Source of the DNA: Corynespora cassiicola
Taxonomy: Eukaryota; Ascomycota; Dothideomycetes; Pleosporales; Corynesporascaceae
Direction of reading: 5' to 3'
DNA: 64,000 bases
Assembly (NCBI GenBank): GCA_022059125.1
Contig: JAEUWY010000002.1
Span: forward strand, 3,658,001 to 3,722,000
Positions 31,701 to 42,649 of the stretch are shown here, in pieces. The notes below the pieces were generated by a model. That model worked only from the letters and a program-made list of their open reading frames with translations, made no database searches and had not been told where the DNA came from. The number at the start of each line of letters is the position of its first letter. The first letter of the stretch is position 1. The position numbers and the translations under genes are program-made.

Positions 31701-34700
31701 TTCGTATATCATCGCAGCAGCTTCAGCGACGAGCATGTGCGCAACATGGCGACTCTGTACCGGAATGTACTGCATGCCTTGACGTACCCCGAGCTTACTA
31801 TCCATCAGTGCTTGAGGAAGCGACTCAGCTCGGACATATCCCGTATGCTTTTGGCCCGGGGGAACGGCGCGTCGCCTTTCTCACGCGTCCGCGCCACAGG
31901 ACCGACTGTTACGAGCAGCATAGAGAACGCAGCGCAAGCGAATGCGACGCGTATAGCTGTCAAGAAGGGCACCATGGAATTGACGTATGCAGAATTGATG
32001 ATGCATGCGGGGCGGGTAGCCGCTGTCGCTGAGGAGGTAGTCAAACCGGGTGACGTCGTCTGTGTCGTAGCAGACCGCTCCATCAATTGGATCGTGGGTG
32101 TATGCGCAGCGCTCAAGGCTGGCGCTGTCTACTGCCCACTCGACGATTCGCACACACCCGAGTATCGTGCCGAGTTGTTGAGAAGTAGTGGCGCGACATT
32201 GTTGTTGTGTACAAAGAGCACGCAATTGGTTGACGCGCCTGCGCCAAATGGTGTCGCAGTTCTCGCCATCGACAAGATTTTAGCAGATACCACACCACGT
32301 GATTCTCACGTGCTAACAAGACTACCTGTTGCTCGTGATGTCGCATTTCTCTGTTTCACATCAGGGTCGACGGGCAAACCAAAGGGTGAGTTTCATGGTC
32401 TTATGTTTTTCTGTATAGTCTTCCAACAATCGGCTAACTACTCTTTAGGAGTCGCATGCGTCCACGGGGCTGTCACCGCATTCCACGCCGACCTTGATGT
32501 GCGACTCAACAGCGCACCAGGAGTGCGCATTGCTCAATTCCTTTCCCCTGGCTTCGATGGATGCGTGCACGAAGTTTTCGCTTCCCTCTGCTACGGCGCG
32601 ACACTTGTACTGAGGACAGACCAAGATGACCCCTTTTCCCATCTCGGCCATGCCGATGTTGCAATGATGACGCCGTCGGTCGCTGCGGGCCTTGACCCGG
32701 CCGACTATCCCAACCTCCAATTTGTACGTATTGTAGTTTGATGATGCAGATAATGCCCTGACATTTGCCCAGGTATATTTTGCGGGTGAGCCTGTGCAGC
32801 AACCAACGCTAGACAAATGGGCAATGGGCCGGAATTTGTACAATCTTTATGGCCCAACAGAGGTAATTCTACTCCACTATCATGATATGTACTGTGCTAA
32901 GAAATGCGCCATAGGGGACGATTGGTGCATGCCAACAAAAGCTGCAGGCAGGGGTGCCCGTCAATGTCGGACCCCCAGTCCCTTCTACGCGCCTATACAT
33001 CCTCGACGATGCGATGCAACTCTCCCCGCCAGGAGTTACCGGCAACATCTTCATTGCCGGCGTGCAAGTTAGCCCAGGTTATATCAATCCTGAATTGGCC
33101 GAGCAGAACGCCCGCGACTTCCTACCTGACCCCTTTTGCTCGTCACCTGGGGAAGGAGAACGCATGTACCGTACCGGCGACTTAGGCTTCTGGGATTTTG
33201 CGGGCAACGTGCATGTCTGTGGACGAAGAGACAGGCAGATCAAGATGCGTGGTTTTCGCGTGAACCTCGATGACGTTGGCGCCATCGCCATGCGTGAGAT
33301 GGCAGAGGTGCGCAAGGCCATCGCCACTGAGCACAAGGGAAAGCTGGTATTGTGGGTTGAGCCCGAAGGTGTTGATACACAAGAGCTTGCCCAACGACTT
33401 CGCTCCGTGCTCCCCCATCACGCCCAGCCCAAGCACATCGTCGCTAGGTCTAAGTTACCGCTATCGAAGAATGGAAAGCTTGATGCCAAAGCCTTGGCAC
33501 AGCAGGATGTCATCTTCGAAATGCCATGTACGAGTACTGGCCCAGACCATGGATTGACTAGCTTTGAAGCACTTATCGCAAGCGAGTGGCGAATACTCCT
33601 AGGCTTGGATGCATCAGTAAAATTGACATCCAAGGACAGTTTCACCGCGCTGGGCGGTCATTCTGTGCTGCAGTTGAATCTAGCCGCGCGTCTGCGCAGT
33701 GCATGCAATATGCCTCTCGCCATCAAGGACATCATCCAGGCCCCCACACTCGCCGATATGGCTGCTGTTGTTCAGGCACGGATGCATTGCTGGAACGCGG
33801 AGTCCAAGAATCGAACCACAATCCAACCGCTGGGTACCAGTGCACTCTCGCCAGCCGAATTGGAGTGGTGGCATCGATATCGCGATTCAGAAAGCCAGAG
33901 TGCCTTCAATGTTCCTTGGATAGCGAGCCTGCGGCCTCATGTCAACAGAGAGCGGCTTGTATATGCACTCAACACGGTCATGGCCCGGCATCGCATCTTG
34001 CGGTCGCGGTTTGAACCTTCAGCGGATGGCAGACCCATTCGTGTCATTTCAGCAGAACCCATTGAAGTTCAACTGGTCGAATCTGTGGATACAACGGAGT
34101 TTGTGAATCGCCCTTTCGACCTCACCCATGATGTTTTGGCTCGAGTAGTTCTTTCTCCTTCGACGCTGGCCATCAGTATCTCCCACATCATATGTGATTT
34201 GACCGCACTACACACGCTCTTGGCGGAGGCTGCCACGCTGTATAACGGTGGCACATTACCAGAAGTCCAGCGCGAGTACTTCGATTCCAAAGCATGGAGT
34301 CAGCCGCTAGAACGCGAGACAGCTTTCTTCTGGTCCACGCATCTCCAAGGCCTCCAAATTTGGCGTGAGCCGGAAGACAAATCCTGGCACAAATCGTACA
34401 GAGGCACAACATTGCTAGTGCCTCTGCCTCAAGAGCTCTGCCAGGGCATCATCTCCTTGACAACAGCCAATGGCCTAACGCTCCATCAATTCGGCCTCGC
34501 TGCTACCGGCGCAGTATTGCATGCGCTATGCAGACGAACCGATGTAATGCTAGGCAGTCCATACATGAACCGCAACTCCATCGAAGACCAAAAGATTTTC
34601 GGCCTCTACCTACAAGCTCTCCCCGTACGCGTCAAAGTAGAAACCGGCATGACGTCTCTTGAAGTGCTGCGGGCAGTTCAATGCGCGTCTCAGGCCTCGC

Positions 34701-35140
34701 TCTCGCACCCCATCCTTTGGCCGCAACTGCTCGAGCACCTTGGGCTACCGTTCCCGTCACGTCGCCAGCAGATTTTCGACTCTGTGGTGACGTTTCATGA
34801 TGATCGTTCGACGGACAAAGATGTGTTTCCGGTTGCGGGGGCACAGCCGCTGCATGTTTGGACTGAGGGATCAAAATTTGGTATGCTTTTTGAGTGGCAT
34901 ATCTTTGCGGAACGGCTTTCGGTACGATTAGAGTATGATACTGATCAGGTGCCTGCGACGCTTGTTCGGATCATACAGGATATGTTGTTGCTCGCTGTTA
35001 GGAATTTGCTGGAGCCGACGTACCAGTACGACCAGCTTCTGCGGAAGCTGGATACCCTGCTGGTGCGGCAGTGTAAAGATATGGGAGAGGATATTGATCA
35101 GATTCGTTTGCTTGCGGCGCGATACTTGGCTGGGGTCTAG
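28797..35140 (+). CDS. Dimodular NRPS, A-T-C-A-T-C (GliP-like dioxopiperazine synthetase)
   Basis: Protein of 2042 residues, exons 28797-29388, 29440-32385, 32449-32723, 32773-32862 and 32915-35140. A1 has IIFTSGTTGKPKG near residue 150. T1 has its Ser in SQGLHSL near 534 (GG altered to GL). C1 has HHALVDG near 712. A2 has CFTSGSTGKPKG near 1167 and YRTGDLG. T2 has LGGHS near 1548. A terminal C domain has SHIICD near 1723 in place of HHxxxDG, as expected for the cyclising C domain of ETP synthetases. GliP carries a further T3 after this domain; here the protein ends at LAARYLAGV with no T3. It should couple two amino acids and release them as a dioxopiperazine. The amino acids cannot be assigned. 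Confidence 0.93.
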
Positions 35141-35596
35141 ATTCCATTTCATATTCACATATGTAGTCTATAATTCGGTTGTTAGAATAGGTTTTCGCAA
35201 TACATTTATTTCCAACGATGCCCCTGTTGCTCTCATCATGAGCAAGTAATCAGATTTAAAACAAATTCTGGCATTTAGTGTCACAAATTCAATACCGTCA
35301 GATGGCATGTGGAAGGGAAACCTGTAGAATGACCTCTGCTGATAGTTAGGTACGATGTCTGACTAGCCTGTTACATTGAATTCGCTTCTTTCAAATGGAA
35401 AGATTAGCAAAATAAAACACTTAAAATGTACATGGTAACTGACAGTGTCTTCATCCAACACCGGCTGTAGCTTTCTGGCATCTAATGCTATTCTGTGAAT
35501 GTGATAGAGAATCAAGGAACACATCACATTGATTCCGCACAAAGCATTCAAATGCATTACTAATACATATAGTATTCAATCAAAAACTAATCCAAA
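35141..35596. other. Convergent intergenic stretch
   Basis: 456 A-T rich bases after the NRPS. I looked here for a separate T domain and saw none (no GGxS motif in an open frame). Confidence 0.55.
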
Positions 35597-36893
35597 TTAA
35601 GCAGACATTCGTACGTCCAAGCAACACAACTGGCCTCTAGGGGGCCGATGTATTCCAGCGATCTCGAGACGAGGATCCGCTTGAACCAAAAGCTCCCGAT
35701 ACTGCTCTGCAGTTCTTTTCTTTGCATTAAAGAGTTGTAGCATGCTAATATCATCCTGGAGCAGTTCTATTCTCTGCTGTCTCGGCAAACTAGAATCATC
35801 CCACTCTGGAAGTACGTTTTCGGCAATAATTAGGCGTGCTCCCTGCCCGCTCTTTTCGAGAGCCGGGACGATTGCTTTCAAAATACGCACACAATCTGCA
35901 TCACCGTTATTGTGTAGACAGTGCTTGAGGAAGAAGGCACCATTCTCCACGGGCTTTTGGGGAGTGAAGTAGTCGTGGACCTCAAAGCACAACCTGTCAG
36001 CTAGTCCGGCATTGGCAACTTGCTCAACGACATCCTGCTTAACAAAGACATCCTGAACCACAAAATTCAAGTGTCCAAAACGCTAAAATATTCCTAATTA
36101 GCAGTGAACTTCTCAAAGGCTTACTTTCATCACTTACCTCTGCCAAACACCTCGCCACTTGTCCCTCCCCACCCCCAACATCCACAACCGTCCCCCCAAC
36201 ACTCTCCCAATCATACGCCTCCTTGATCTCCCCCAGCAACAATGGCTCATGAAGCCCATGCTGAAATCTCGCCAACTTCTCCGGCCGCTTCTCCCAAAAC
36301 GCATAACACCCCTCCCCAAACCTGATCTCGAAAGCGCTAGGCTTCGACCCATTCGGCCCCTCAGGCGCCAAAAGCGCATCGGGCAGGCTAGTCGCCGAGC
36401 ATCCAAACACCTCCAAGCTCGTCCGCGTGAAAGACGCAAAGTGAGGGTGCTCCCGCACGAACGCCGAGAAGCGCGTGTGTGCGAAGACGCCGGCGGCTAC
36501 CTCTTGGAAGCAGCCTCGCGCGACGAGGAGGCGCATCACGCGGGTCAGAACAGAGGCTTCTACGCCGTTGGCATTGGCTAGGGAGGTGCTGGAGGCGGTT
36601 CCGTCGAGGGGTATGTGCTGGAAGAGGTCTAGCTCGCTTGCGCAGCGGAAGGCGGCCGTATCGGCACATGCGCCGCGAACGTTGGCCCAGTACTCTAGGG
36701 GATGTGCGAGGTTGAGGATGGCTTTGTTGGCATTTTCGATGAAATCGTTACGTAGGGTGTCGAGTTTGCGGTCATCGAGTGATGTCTCGCTTTCTGTGTG
36801 TCCTTCTAACTGCGCTTCGAGCTTGGTGGTCAGGGCTCGAAGCTCCCTTAGGGACGCCAGCAGTTCATTTTGTTGCGAGTTCGTTGCGATCAT
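35597..36893 (-). CDS. SAM-dependent O-methyltransferase C (GliM/GliN-like)
   Basis: Protein of 413 residues from exons 36893-36138 and 36082-35597. A winged-helix N-terminal half is followed by SAM loop VVDVGGGEG (residues 236-244). FFLKHCLHNNGDADCVRIL places the presumed catalytic His at about 309. It is clearly more distant from methyltransferases A and B than they are from each other: the SHWTQWH and YDMARGIP blocks are absent, and the intron is elsewhere. It is divergent from the GliC-like P450, with a TCGGN3CCGA between. Fungal cluster methyltransferases of this form act on oxygen or, rarely, other atoms; the position modified is unknown. Confidence 0.88.
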
Positions 36894-37029
36894 TTTTTCC
36901 TGTTTGCCTTTCTTTTTGGTTGATTTGACGCTTTTTTAATGGTTTTGATATATCAACAATGCTAACATTATATGCTTGTCGCTTTCCGTCTAGCGTATGG
37001 TCGTGGTGGCGATGCTCACACATCGTGGC

Positions 37030-37040
37030 TCGGCCACCGA
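37030..37040. promoter_or_regulatory. TCGGN3CCGA palindrome 12
   Basis: Exact TCGG-CCA-CCGA between divergent methyltransferase C (start 36893) and the P450 (start 37137). Confidence 0.78.
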
Positions 37041-37136
37041 CGTCTAATTCGCAGTGATTTCAGAACATATACTTTCTTGAGCAGATATAGGCTTACTGCC
37101 TGACTGGTTGTAGACGAATTGACGAGAGTCGCCAAC

Positions 37137-38764
37137 ATGTTGCCTGAAAGTTTCTCGTTCCTCCTCTCTCCATCATTGGTCGTGGTCCTCGTCTTTGTCG
37201 GTGGATCAATTTCTTTTGTACTATGGCAGTACTTCCAAAAACCCGCCTTGGTGCTGGCCCCAGGCGTCCCAATAATGGGGAAGCCCGATGATGCCAGCTT
37301 CGAGGAGGCTGTTCGCATGGGTGACCAAATGGTAAGTCATGACTGCGTGTCCAGATTTAAGAGTTGCCCACTTATTCAAATCGCAGTATTCTGAAGGAGT
37401 TTATCAAATAGCTTTACCGACCATGCCGCACGTGTTTTTCCCACCAAAAGCAATGAAGGAGCTATATGCATCGACCTCTGCAAGTTTCGCAGCCCACACG
37501 TCTGATATTCTTCTCGGAAAATACACATATCAAGGCGAGGAAAATGTGGAGCTCAAAGCGGGCATTAGAGCCATGTCGAATAATCTCGACGTTGTGATTA
37601 AATCTTTTGAGGCCGATGTTAGCTATGCTTTCGAGACTGTCTTCGGAACATGCGACGACTGGGTAACTGTCGACCAAATTTGGCCCGCTACATTTCGCCT
37701 TGCCGCCATCATGAGCTCTCGTCCATTTCTGGGACAAGAACTGAGCCGCGATCCCAACTGGTTCGCCGCAATGACTGATTACGTCCAAAGTCTAAGCAAT
37801 GCAGTTGGAAGCTTGAGACCTGTACCTCCGGTTATTCGATTCTTCTTCGAGTCCCGCATCCCCCGCATCCGCAATCTGGTGAAGGCACGAGACCGTATGG
37901 AAGACCTGATGATGCCGGTCGTGCGAAAGCATCTAGATCGTTATCTGGCTACTGGGAGAGACTCCAAGTCACGCCGCGCTGCCGCCATCAATTCAGATGG
38001 TGGCGAGCTTCTGGACTGGATGATTCCGGAGTACCCGAATCCAGTGCCAAAGAAACTGGCCCGCGATGAGATCACAATCATCCTGGAGTCAGTGATGAAT
38101 ATTTCTGGGGGGCTTAGTCATTCGCTGTACAACATTGCAAAATACTCAGAATACCAGACGCCCTTGCGGGAAGAGTACCAGGAAGTTATGCAGAAGACAG
38201 ATGGATTGAACAAGGCGGCCCTCTTCAACATGAAGAAGATGGACAGTTTTATGAAGGAAGTACATCGTCTGAATCCGCCATCGATGAGTACGTTCCCCAG
38301 CTCCCCTCTGACATGTAAACCTTCACTGACATATTTTGAAAGTGGCAATTATGAGGAAGGTCGTCGATCCAAACGGCATGCAGCTCTCAGTCGGGCCCCG
38401 CATTCCGTACGGGACGCTTTGTGCCGTCAGTGCCGATCGCGTCAACATGTCACCAGAGTTCCACCCCGAGCCGAACAAGTTCGATGGTTATCGTTTCTAT
38501 CGTATGCGTCAGGTGCCCGGAGAAGAGTTCAAGCACCAACTCGTTTCCACCAGCGATGCTGAGATCAACTTTTCATTCGGTGGCCGGGCGTGCCCAGGCC
38601 GCATTTTCTTTTCTGCCTTGGAGAAGGTCGTCCTGTCTTATCTCTTGACCCACTATGATATTCGCGTTAAGCCGGGCCATGAGACCGAGGAGAGCAGGTA
38701 CATAGATGGTATCAGGGTTGTTATAAATCCTCGGGCTATCATTCAGCTAAGGAAAAAGGCTTAG
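37137..38764 (+). CDS. Cytochrome P450 (GliC-like role)
   Basis: Microsomal monooxygenase of 505 residues, exons 37137-37331, 37387-38287 and 38343-38764. It has an N-terminal membrane anchor (about residues 10-30). The K-helix ExxR is in MKEVHRLNPPSM near 357, and the heme loop FSFGGRACPGRIF has its axial Cys at about 449. The I-helix reads NISGGLSHS, so the usual oxygen-activating Thr is replaced by Ser. GliC-type P450s oxidise the dioxopiperazine alpha-carbons to create the acceptor for glutathione. It is divergent from methyltransferase C. The three P450s in view have different intron patterns; this one does not share those of the other two. Confidence 0.88.
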
Positions 38765-39152
38765 ATGGCTGTAGAATTCATCTCTTTTTCTCTCGAGTAT
38801 CTCTCTTGCGCAATAAAAATTACATTTATCGATTGAATGCAATCCCGTTGTGAATTTTATCGCTTTCAAAAACCTTGGTAACCAACCCAAATTACTCTAA
38901 TAGCTTGCATCTAGCCAGATAGTTAAGTCAAACAATCAATCAGCCTTTTACGATCTTATAACTAGATGGAGCTTAATCACGAAATTTTTTATAGCGAATG
39001 TGATTTTGTTTCCAGAATGCATCAAGTTTCTACAGCTCGAGACGTTGAACCTTTTACACAAACACGTGACTCACCCATAGCCGGAACGCACCTGGGCATG
39101 CTCAGAAGCCTCTCTACATTTGCGATCGTGCTTGAACCTTCTATTACTGCTA
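38765..39152. other. Convergent intergenic stretch
   Basis: 388 bases between converging P450 and dipeptidase genes. Nothing beyond presumed 3' ends. Confidence 0.5.
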
Positions 39153-40449
39153 TCAAAACAGGGATTTCACCAAATCCTCAAGCGGCTGTTCACCAGCCAG
39201 CTCTCGCGATACCTGCTCAACCTCTGCGAGCACGCGTAGGATGTTCGCTCCCGCCACACCACGAACGTCGGCAACCGACACTCCTCGGCGCAACAGCTCC
39301 GCAATCAGTGCCGGATAGGTGCCCACATCATCAAGACCCACAGGAGCAGCATCGAAGCCCATCCCATCAAAGTCGGCGCCAATACCCACGTGCTCGAAGC
39401 CGATAAGCTCTCCCACGTAGACGATATGGTCTGCGACATCTTCGAGCGTGGCCTGAGCGCTGCATGCCACGAAGCCAGGGAAGAAGTTGACCATGATGAT
39501 ACCGCCGTTCTGCTTCAGCGCCCACAACTCCTCGTCAGCGACATTACGCGGATGATCGCAGAGCGCCCGCGCTGACGAATGCGTGTAGACGACCGGTGCG
39601 CGCGACGCGTTGAAGGCATCGCGCTGTGTTGCCACAGACGTGTGCGACAGGTCCACCATGAGGCCGAGCCTGTTCATCTCGTGCACCACTCCACGGCCCG
39701 CATCCGATAGCCCGCTATGCAGTGGTTTGTCCGGACTGCAGCTATCGGCGTATGCATTGTGACAACTGTGCGTCAGCGTCACGTAGCGCACGCCCAGGCG
39801 GTGCATCAACCGCAGGAAGGACGCGCTGTTGGCCACCTGGTGCAGGCCCTCGACGCCCATGAGGCTGGATATGCCTGATTTCCTAGAATTGGCAAATTGT
39901 GCCCACACCTCCGATGCAGAGGTCGCGCGCTGCAGCCGCTCCGGATAGGCATCGATGAGCCGGTTGATTAGGTCAATCTGCTGGAGAGTCTGATGCATCG
40001 CCTCGTAGTACGTTGCCTGGTCGTCGACCTCACCTCCGTCGCGTGGGCATTCGACATAAGCGCTCCAGAACTGTGCGCCCAGCCCGCTTCGTTCCAACTT
40101 AGGAAAGTCAACCTGTCCGACTAGGTCCGCCGTGTCGCTGAAGTTGGAACCGTAAATGTGGTTGTAGTAGAACGCGCGGATGTAAATGGGAAAGTCGTTG
40201 TGCCCGTCTGTACGATTCTGTCATTAGGCGTACTGCTGAAGATAGCAGGACTTGATTCTCACCAATCAATGGCACCTCTCCAAGTACTCTTTGCACAGGA
40301 TCAATGGAATGCGAGAGTCGAGTTCCCACGGTCAACCCTGTGAGCAAGAGTGCCGACAAAGCCGTCAGCATCACTCTCTTGCGAATTGACTTTTTCTTTT
40401 CGGGCACCGCGTGCGGGACCAGCTTTCCGTTCTTCTCCATCTTCTCCAT
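39153..40449 (-). CDS. Membrane dipeptidase, M19 family (GliJ-like)
   Basis: Zinc dipeptidase of 413 residues from exons 40449-40263 and 40207-39153. A single membrane anchor at about residues 26-44 precedes the metal-binding DGHND (63-67). Other family motifs are LTHSCHNAY, GLMVDLSH with a metal-binding His, YTHSSARAL and GIGADFDG. GliJ-type dipeptidases cut the Cys-Gly bonds of the glutathione-derived intermediate after GliK action and before the GliI lyase. A near match to the regulon motif with one mismatch is at 40541-40551. An exact TCGGN3CCGA at 39268-39278 is inside the coding sequence and is probably incidental. Confidence 0.92.
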
Positions 40450-40540
40450 GTTGATTGAACCTTTTCCCAGAGACTTGAGAAATACTTCGAGCTTTACGCT
40501 TTAATACTGCCTTGGTTGTCCCTTGATTCGGAGCGCGTTC

Positions 40541-40551
40541 TCGGTTGCCGG
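40541..40551. promoter_or_regulatory. Degenerate TCGGN3CCGA-like site
   Basis: TCGG-TTG-CCGG, one mismatch, between the dipeptidase start (40449) and the P450 3' end (40706). Confidence 0.4.
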
Positions 40552-40705
40552 ACTGACGGCAGGGATGTTCTACAAGCACGTGTCCATCAAGGTGATTGAA
40601 AATCTTACACGCGAAACGTAACTCTTCATGGCCTAACAAAGCTAATCTAGAATCCCTCTCCAACTTTTCAGCATTTCCAAGTATCATACAAAGGAGGCAA
40701 GGAAT

Positions 40706-42441
40706 TTAGGCGATAGAATCTGATGCTCTACGCCTCATCCGTATCTTTGCATCCATGTTGGGTCCATTTTGTACTTCTATGCACATGTTTGGAGGACGCG
40801 TCTTGACAGCACCCTCCCACTCCATGTCATACTCATGAAGCAGCTTTGCGAAGATGAGCTTCACCAACCTGATCGTATAGAAACGACCAGGACACGCATG
40901 TCGGCCATAGCCAAAACTGCAGAGTGTCAGTGAGATTCTTTTGCTTCGGTTCGCAATTTTGGGCTTACGTCAGGAATGTTTTGTCGACTGTGGATGCATT
41001 GACTTCTTTGTCCTCTGTATGAGTCGCAAATCTGAATCCCCTAAAGACCAATGGGTCCTGGTAATTTTCTGGGTCTCGGTGGATGGCCTGGATGGGGAAG
41101 GCGAAACGTGACCCTACGGGAAGGGTATATCCATCGGAAAAGCGAAAAGGTTCCTTCATAACCGCTCGTGTTACTGAAACTGATCAAGAGTTAGCATTGA
41201 AAAAATCATAGGCTGGAACCACTAACCAACACCGGTCGGATACAGACGCATTGTCTCACGTACGAAGCTCTCCATAAGCGGCGTCCGCGACAAGAAACTG
41301 GCTGTAAATCCGCCTGTCTCTTCAATCGTGTCTTTTATTTCCTTTCTCAATGGCTCCATATACTCAGGGCTCATCAGAATCTGATAGACCATCTGCACAA
41401 CGAGGCCCCCAGGAGCGCTGCTTCCTGCGAACATGAGGTGCATCAATTGCTTCGCCATTCGATCCGGTCTTGATTCGGTTTCATCCCCTTCTGCAAGCTC
41501 CAGCATCCACTTCACTGCGTCATCGAACTCATCATGCGAGTTGCGTGTTTTTTCGATCTTGGGTAATAGATGCTTGGTGCAGCGCGAGAGGTGAGCTCGG
41601 TGCTTGGTGGCGGCCAGCCATGCAACCGCATTTCTCAGGGGTCCGAGCGCTATACCATTGATGAGTATCGCACTGATGAACAGAGATCTGTTGAATGACT
41701 GTGACTCCTGAATAAAGTCTTTGTTGCGCGCAAGCTCTTCGCCGAGCAGAATGCGACAAGTGATGCGATGCGCCATCTCCGTAAAAGTGGGAAACACTTG
41801 GACTGTTTTCCACTCCTTTCCGACGTCAAGTTCGGTCGAGAAAATGTGCTCACATTCGGCCCTCATGGTTTCCACCAACGATGCTATACATCTCATTAGT
41901 CGTGTGCATGAAATCAATACGAGCTTATACGTACGTAGCTGTGGGTTAAGATATTGCTTGACGGCATCTGGCATCATTTTCGAAGCATACACGTCTCCGG
42001 CCGAAACGTGAACGTTGAATGCTTCGCTAAAACATTGTGCAAAGCTGAGATTGTTCTCATCCGCCTTGCGAACATCATCGAGATATCGAGGGGGCATCAG
42101 AAGGTAGTCCCAGCCGAAAACTTTGCTCACAAAAGGTTTCCCTAGTGCTTTGTGAAACTAACACACTTATTAGCCATATCGAGGGTAGCCTCCGCCAGGT
42201 CACTTGCCTTTCGGTAGCCACGCTCAGCCCATCTATCCATTTCAAATCGCATAGGGATTTGGCCAGGAATCAGAGACCACCATCTTGATTTTCCAACCCT
42301 GATAGCACCGTAGGGCGTTTTGCGGGACAAGAAAAGAAAGATAATCAGGGCTGGGAGGATGATGGGCAGAATCCGAAATACCACACGCTGTGCTTCCGGC
42401 TCAATCTCCACCAGAGTTGTTGCATTATTTGTCGTTTCCAT
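40706..42441 (-). CDS. Cytochrome P450 (GliF-like), with a GC-AG intron
   Basis: Monooxygenase of 511 residues, exons 42441-42208, 42157-41935, 41883-41227, 41179-40969 and 40916-40706. It has a membrane anchor at about residues 24-38, ExxR in FVRETMRLYP, and the heme loop FGYGRHACPGRF with Cys at about 450. The first intron starts GCAAGT, a GC-AG intron: the frame across it (GYRK to FHKALGKP) is otherwise seamless. The I-helix FAGSSAPGG lacks the usual Thr. Two intron positions match the truncated P450 at the left edge, showing common origin. It is divergent from acyltransferase B, with an exact TCGGN3CCGA between. Oxidation of aromatic rings of the scaffold is possible but unproven. Confidence 0.9.
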
Positions 42442-42507
42442 CTTTGATCTTAATTAATGCTCTGAATTGCCGTTCACGCCGTGTTGAAATAGTCTTACAG
42501 CACCAAC

Positions 42508-42518
42508 TCGGCTACCGA
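42508..42518. promoter_or_regulatory. TCGGN3CCGA palindrome 13, right-most copy
   Basis: Exact TCGG-CTA-CCGA in the 208-base promoter between the P450 and acyltransferase B. No later intergenic copy was found. Confidence 0.78.
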
Positions 42519-42649
42519 GAACATGAGACCAGATAACGTCACGTGACATACGACTCTCATAAGGACTTCCACGTTTCTATATTGACCGAATAACCCAATG
42601 TTTCCTTTCATTTCTCCTTACTCTCTGTAAATCACCATCACCAACCCCA

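Noticed and set aside
39268..39278. A fourteenth TCGGN3CCGA
   Set aside because: It lies inside the dipeptidase coding sequence, not in a promoter, and is compatible with chance.
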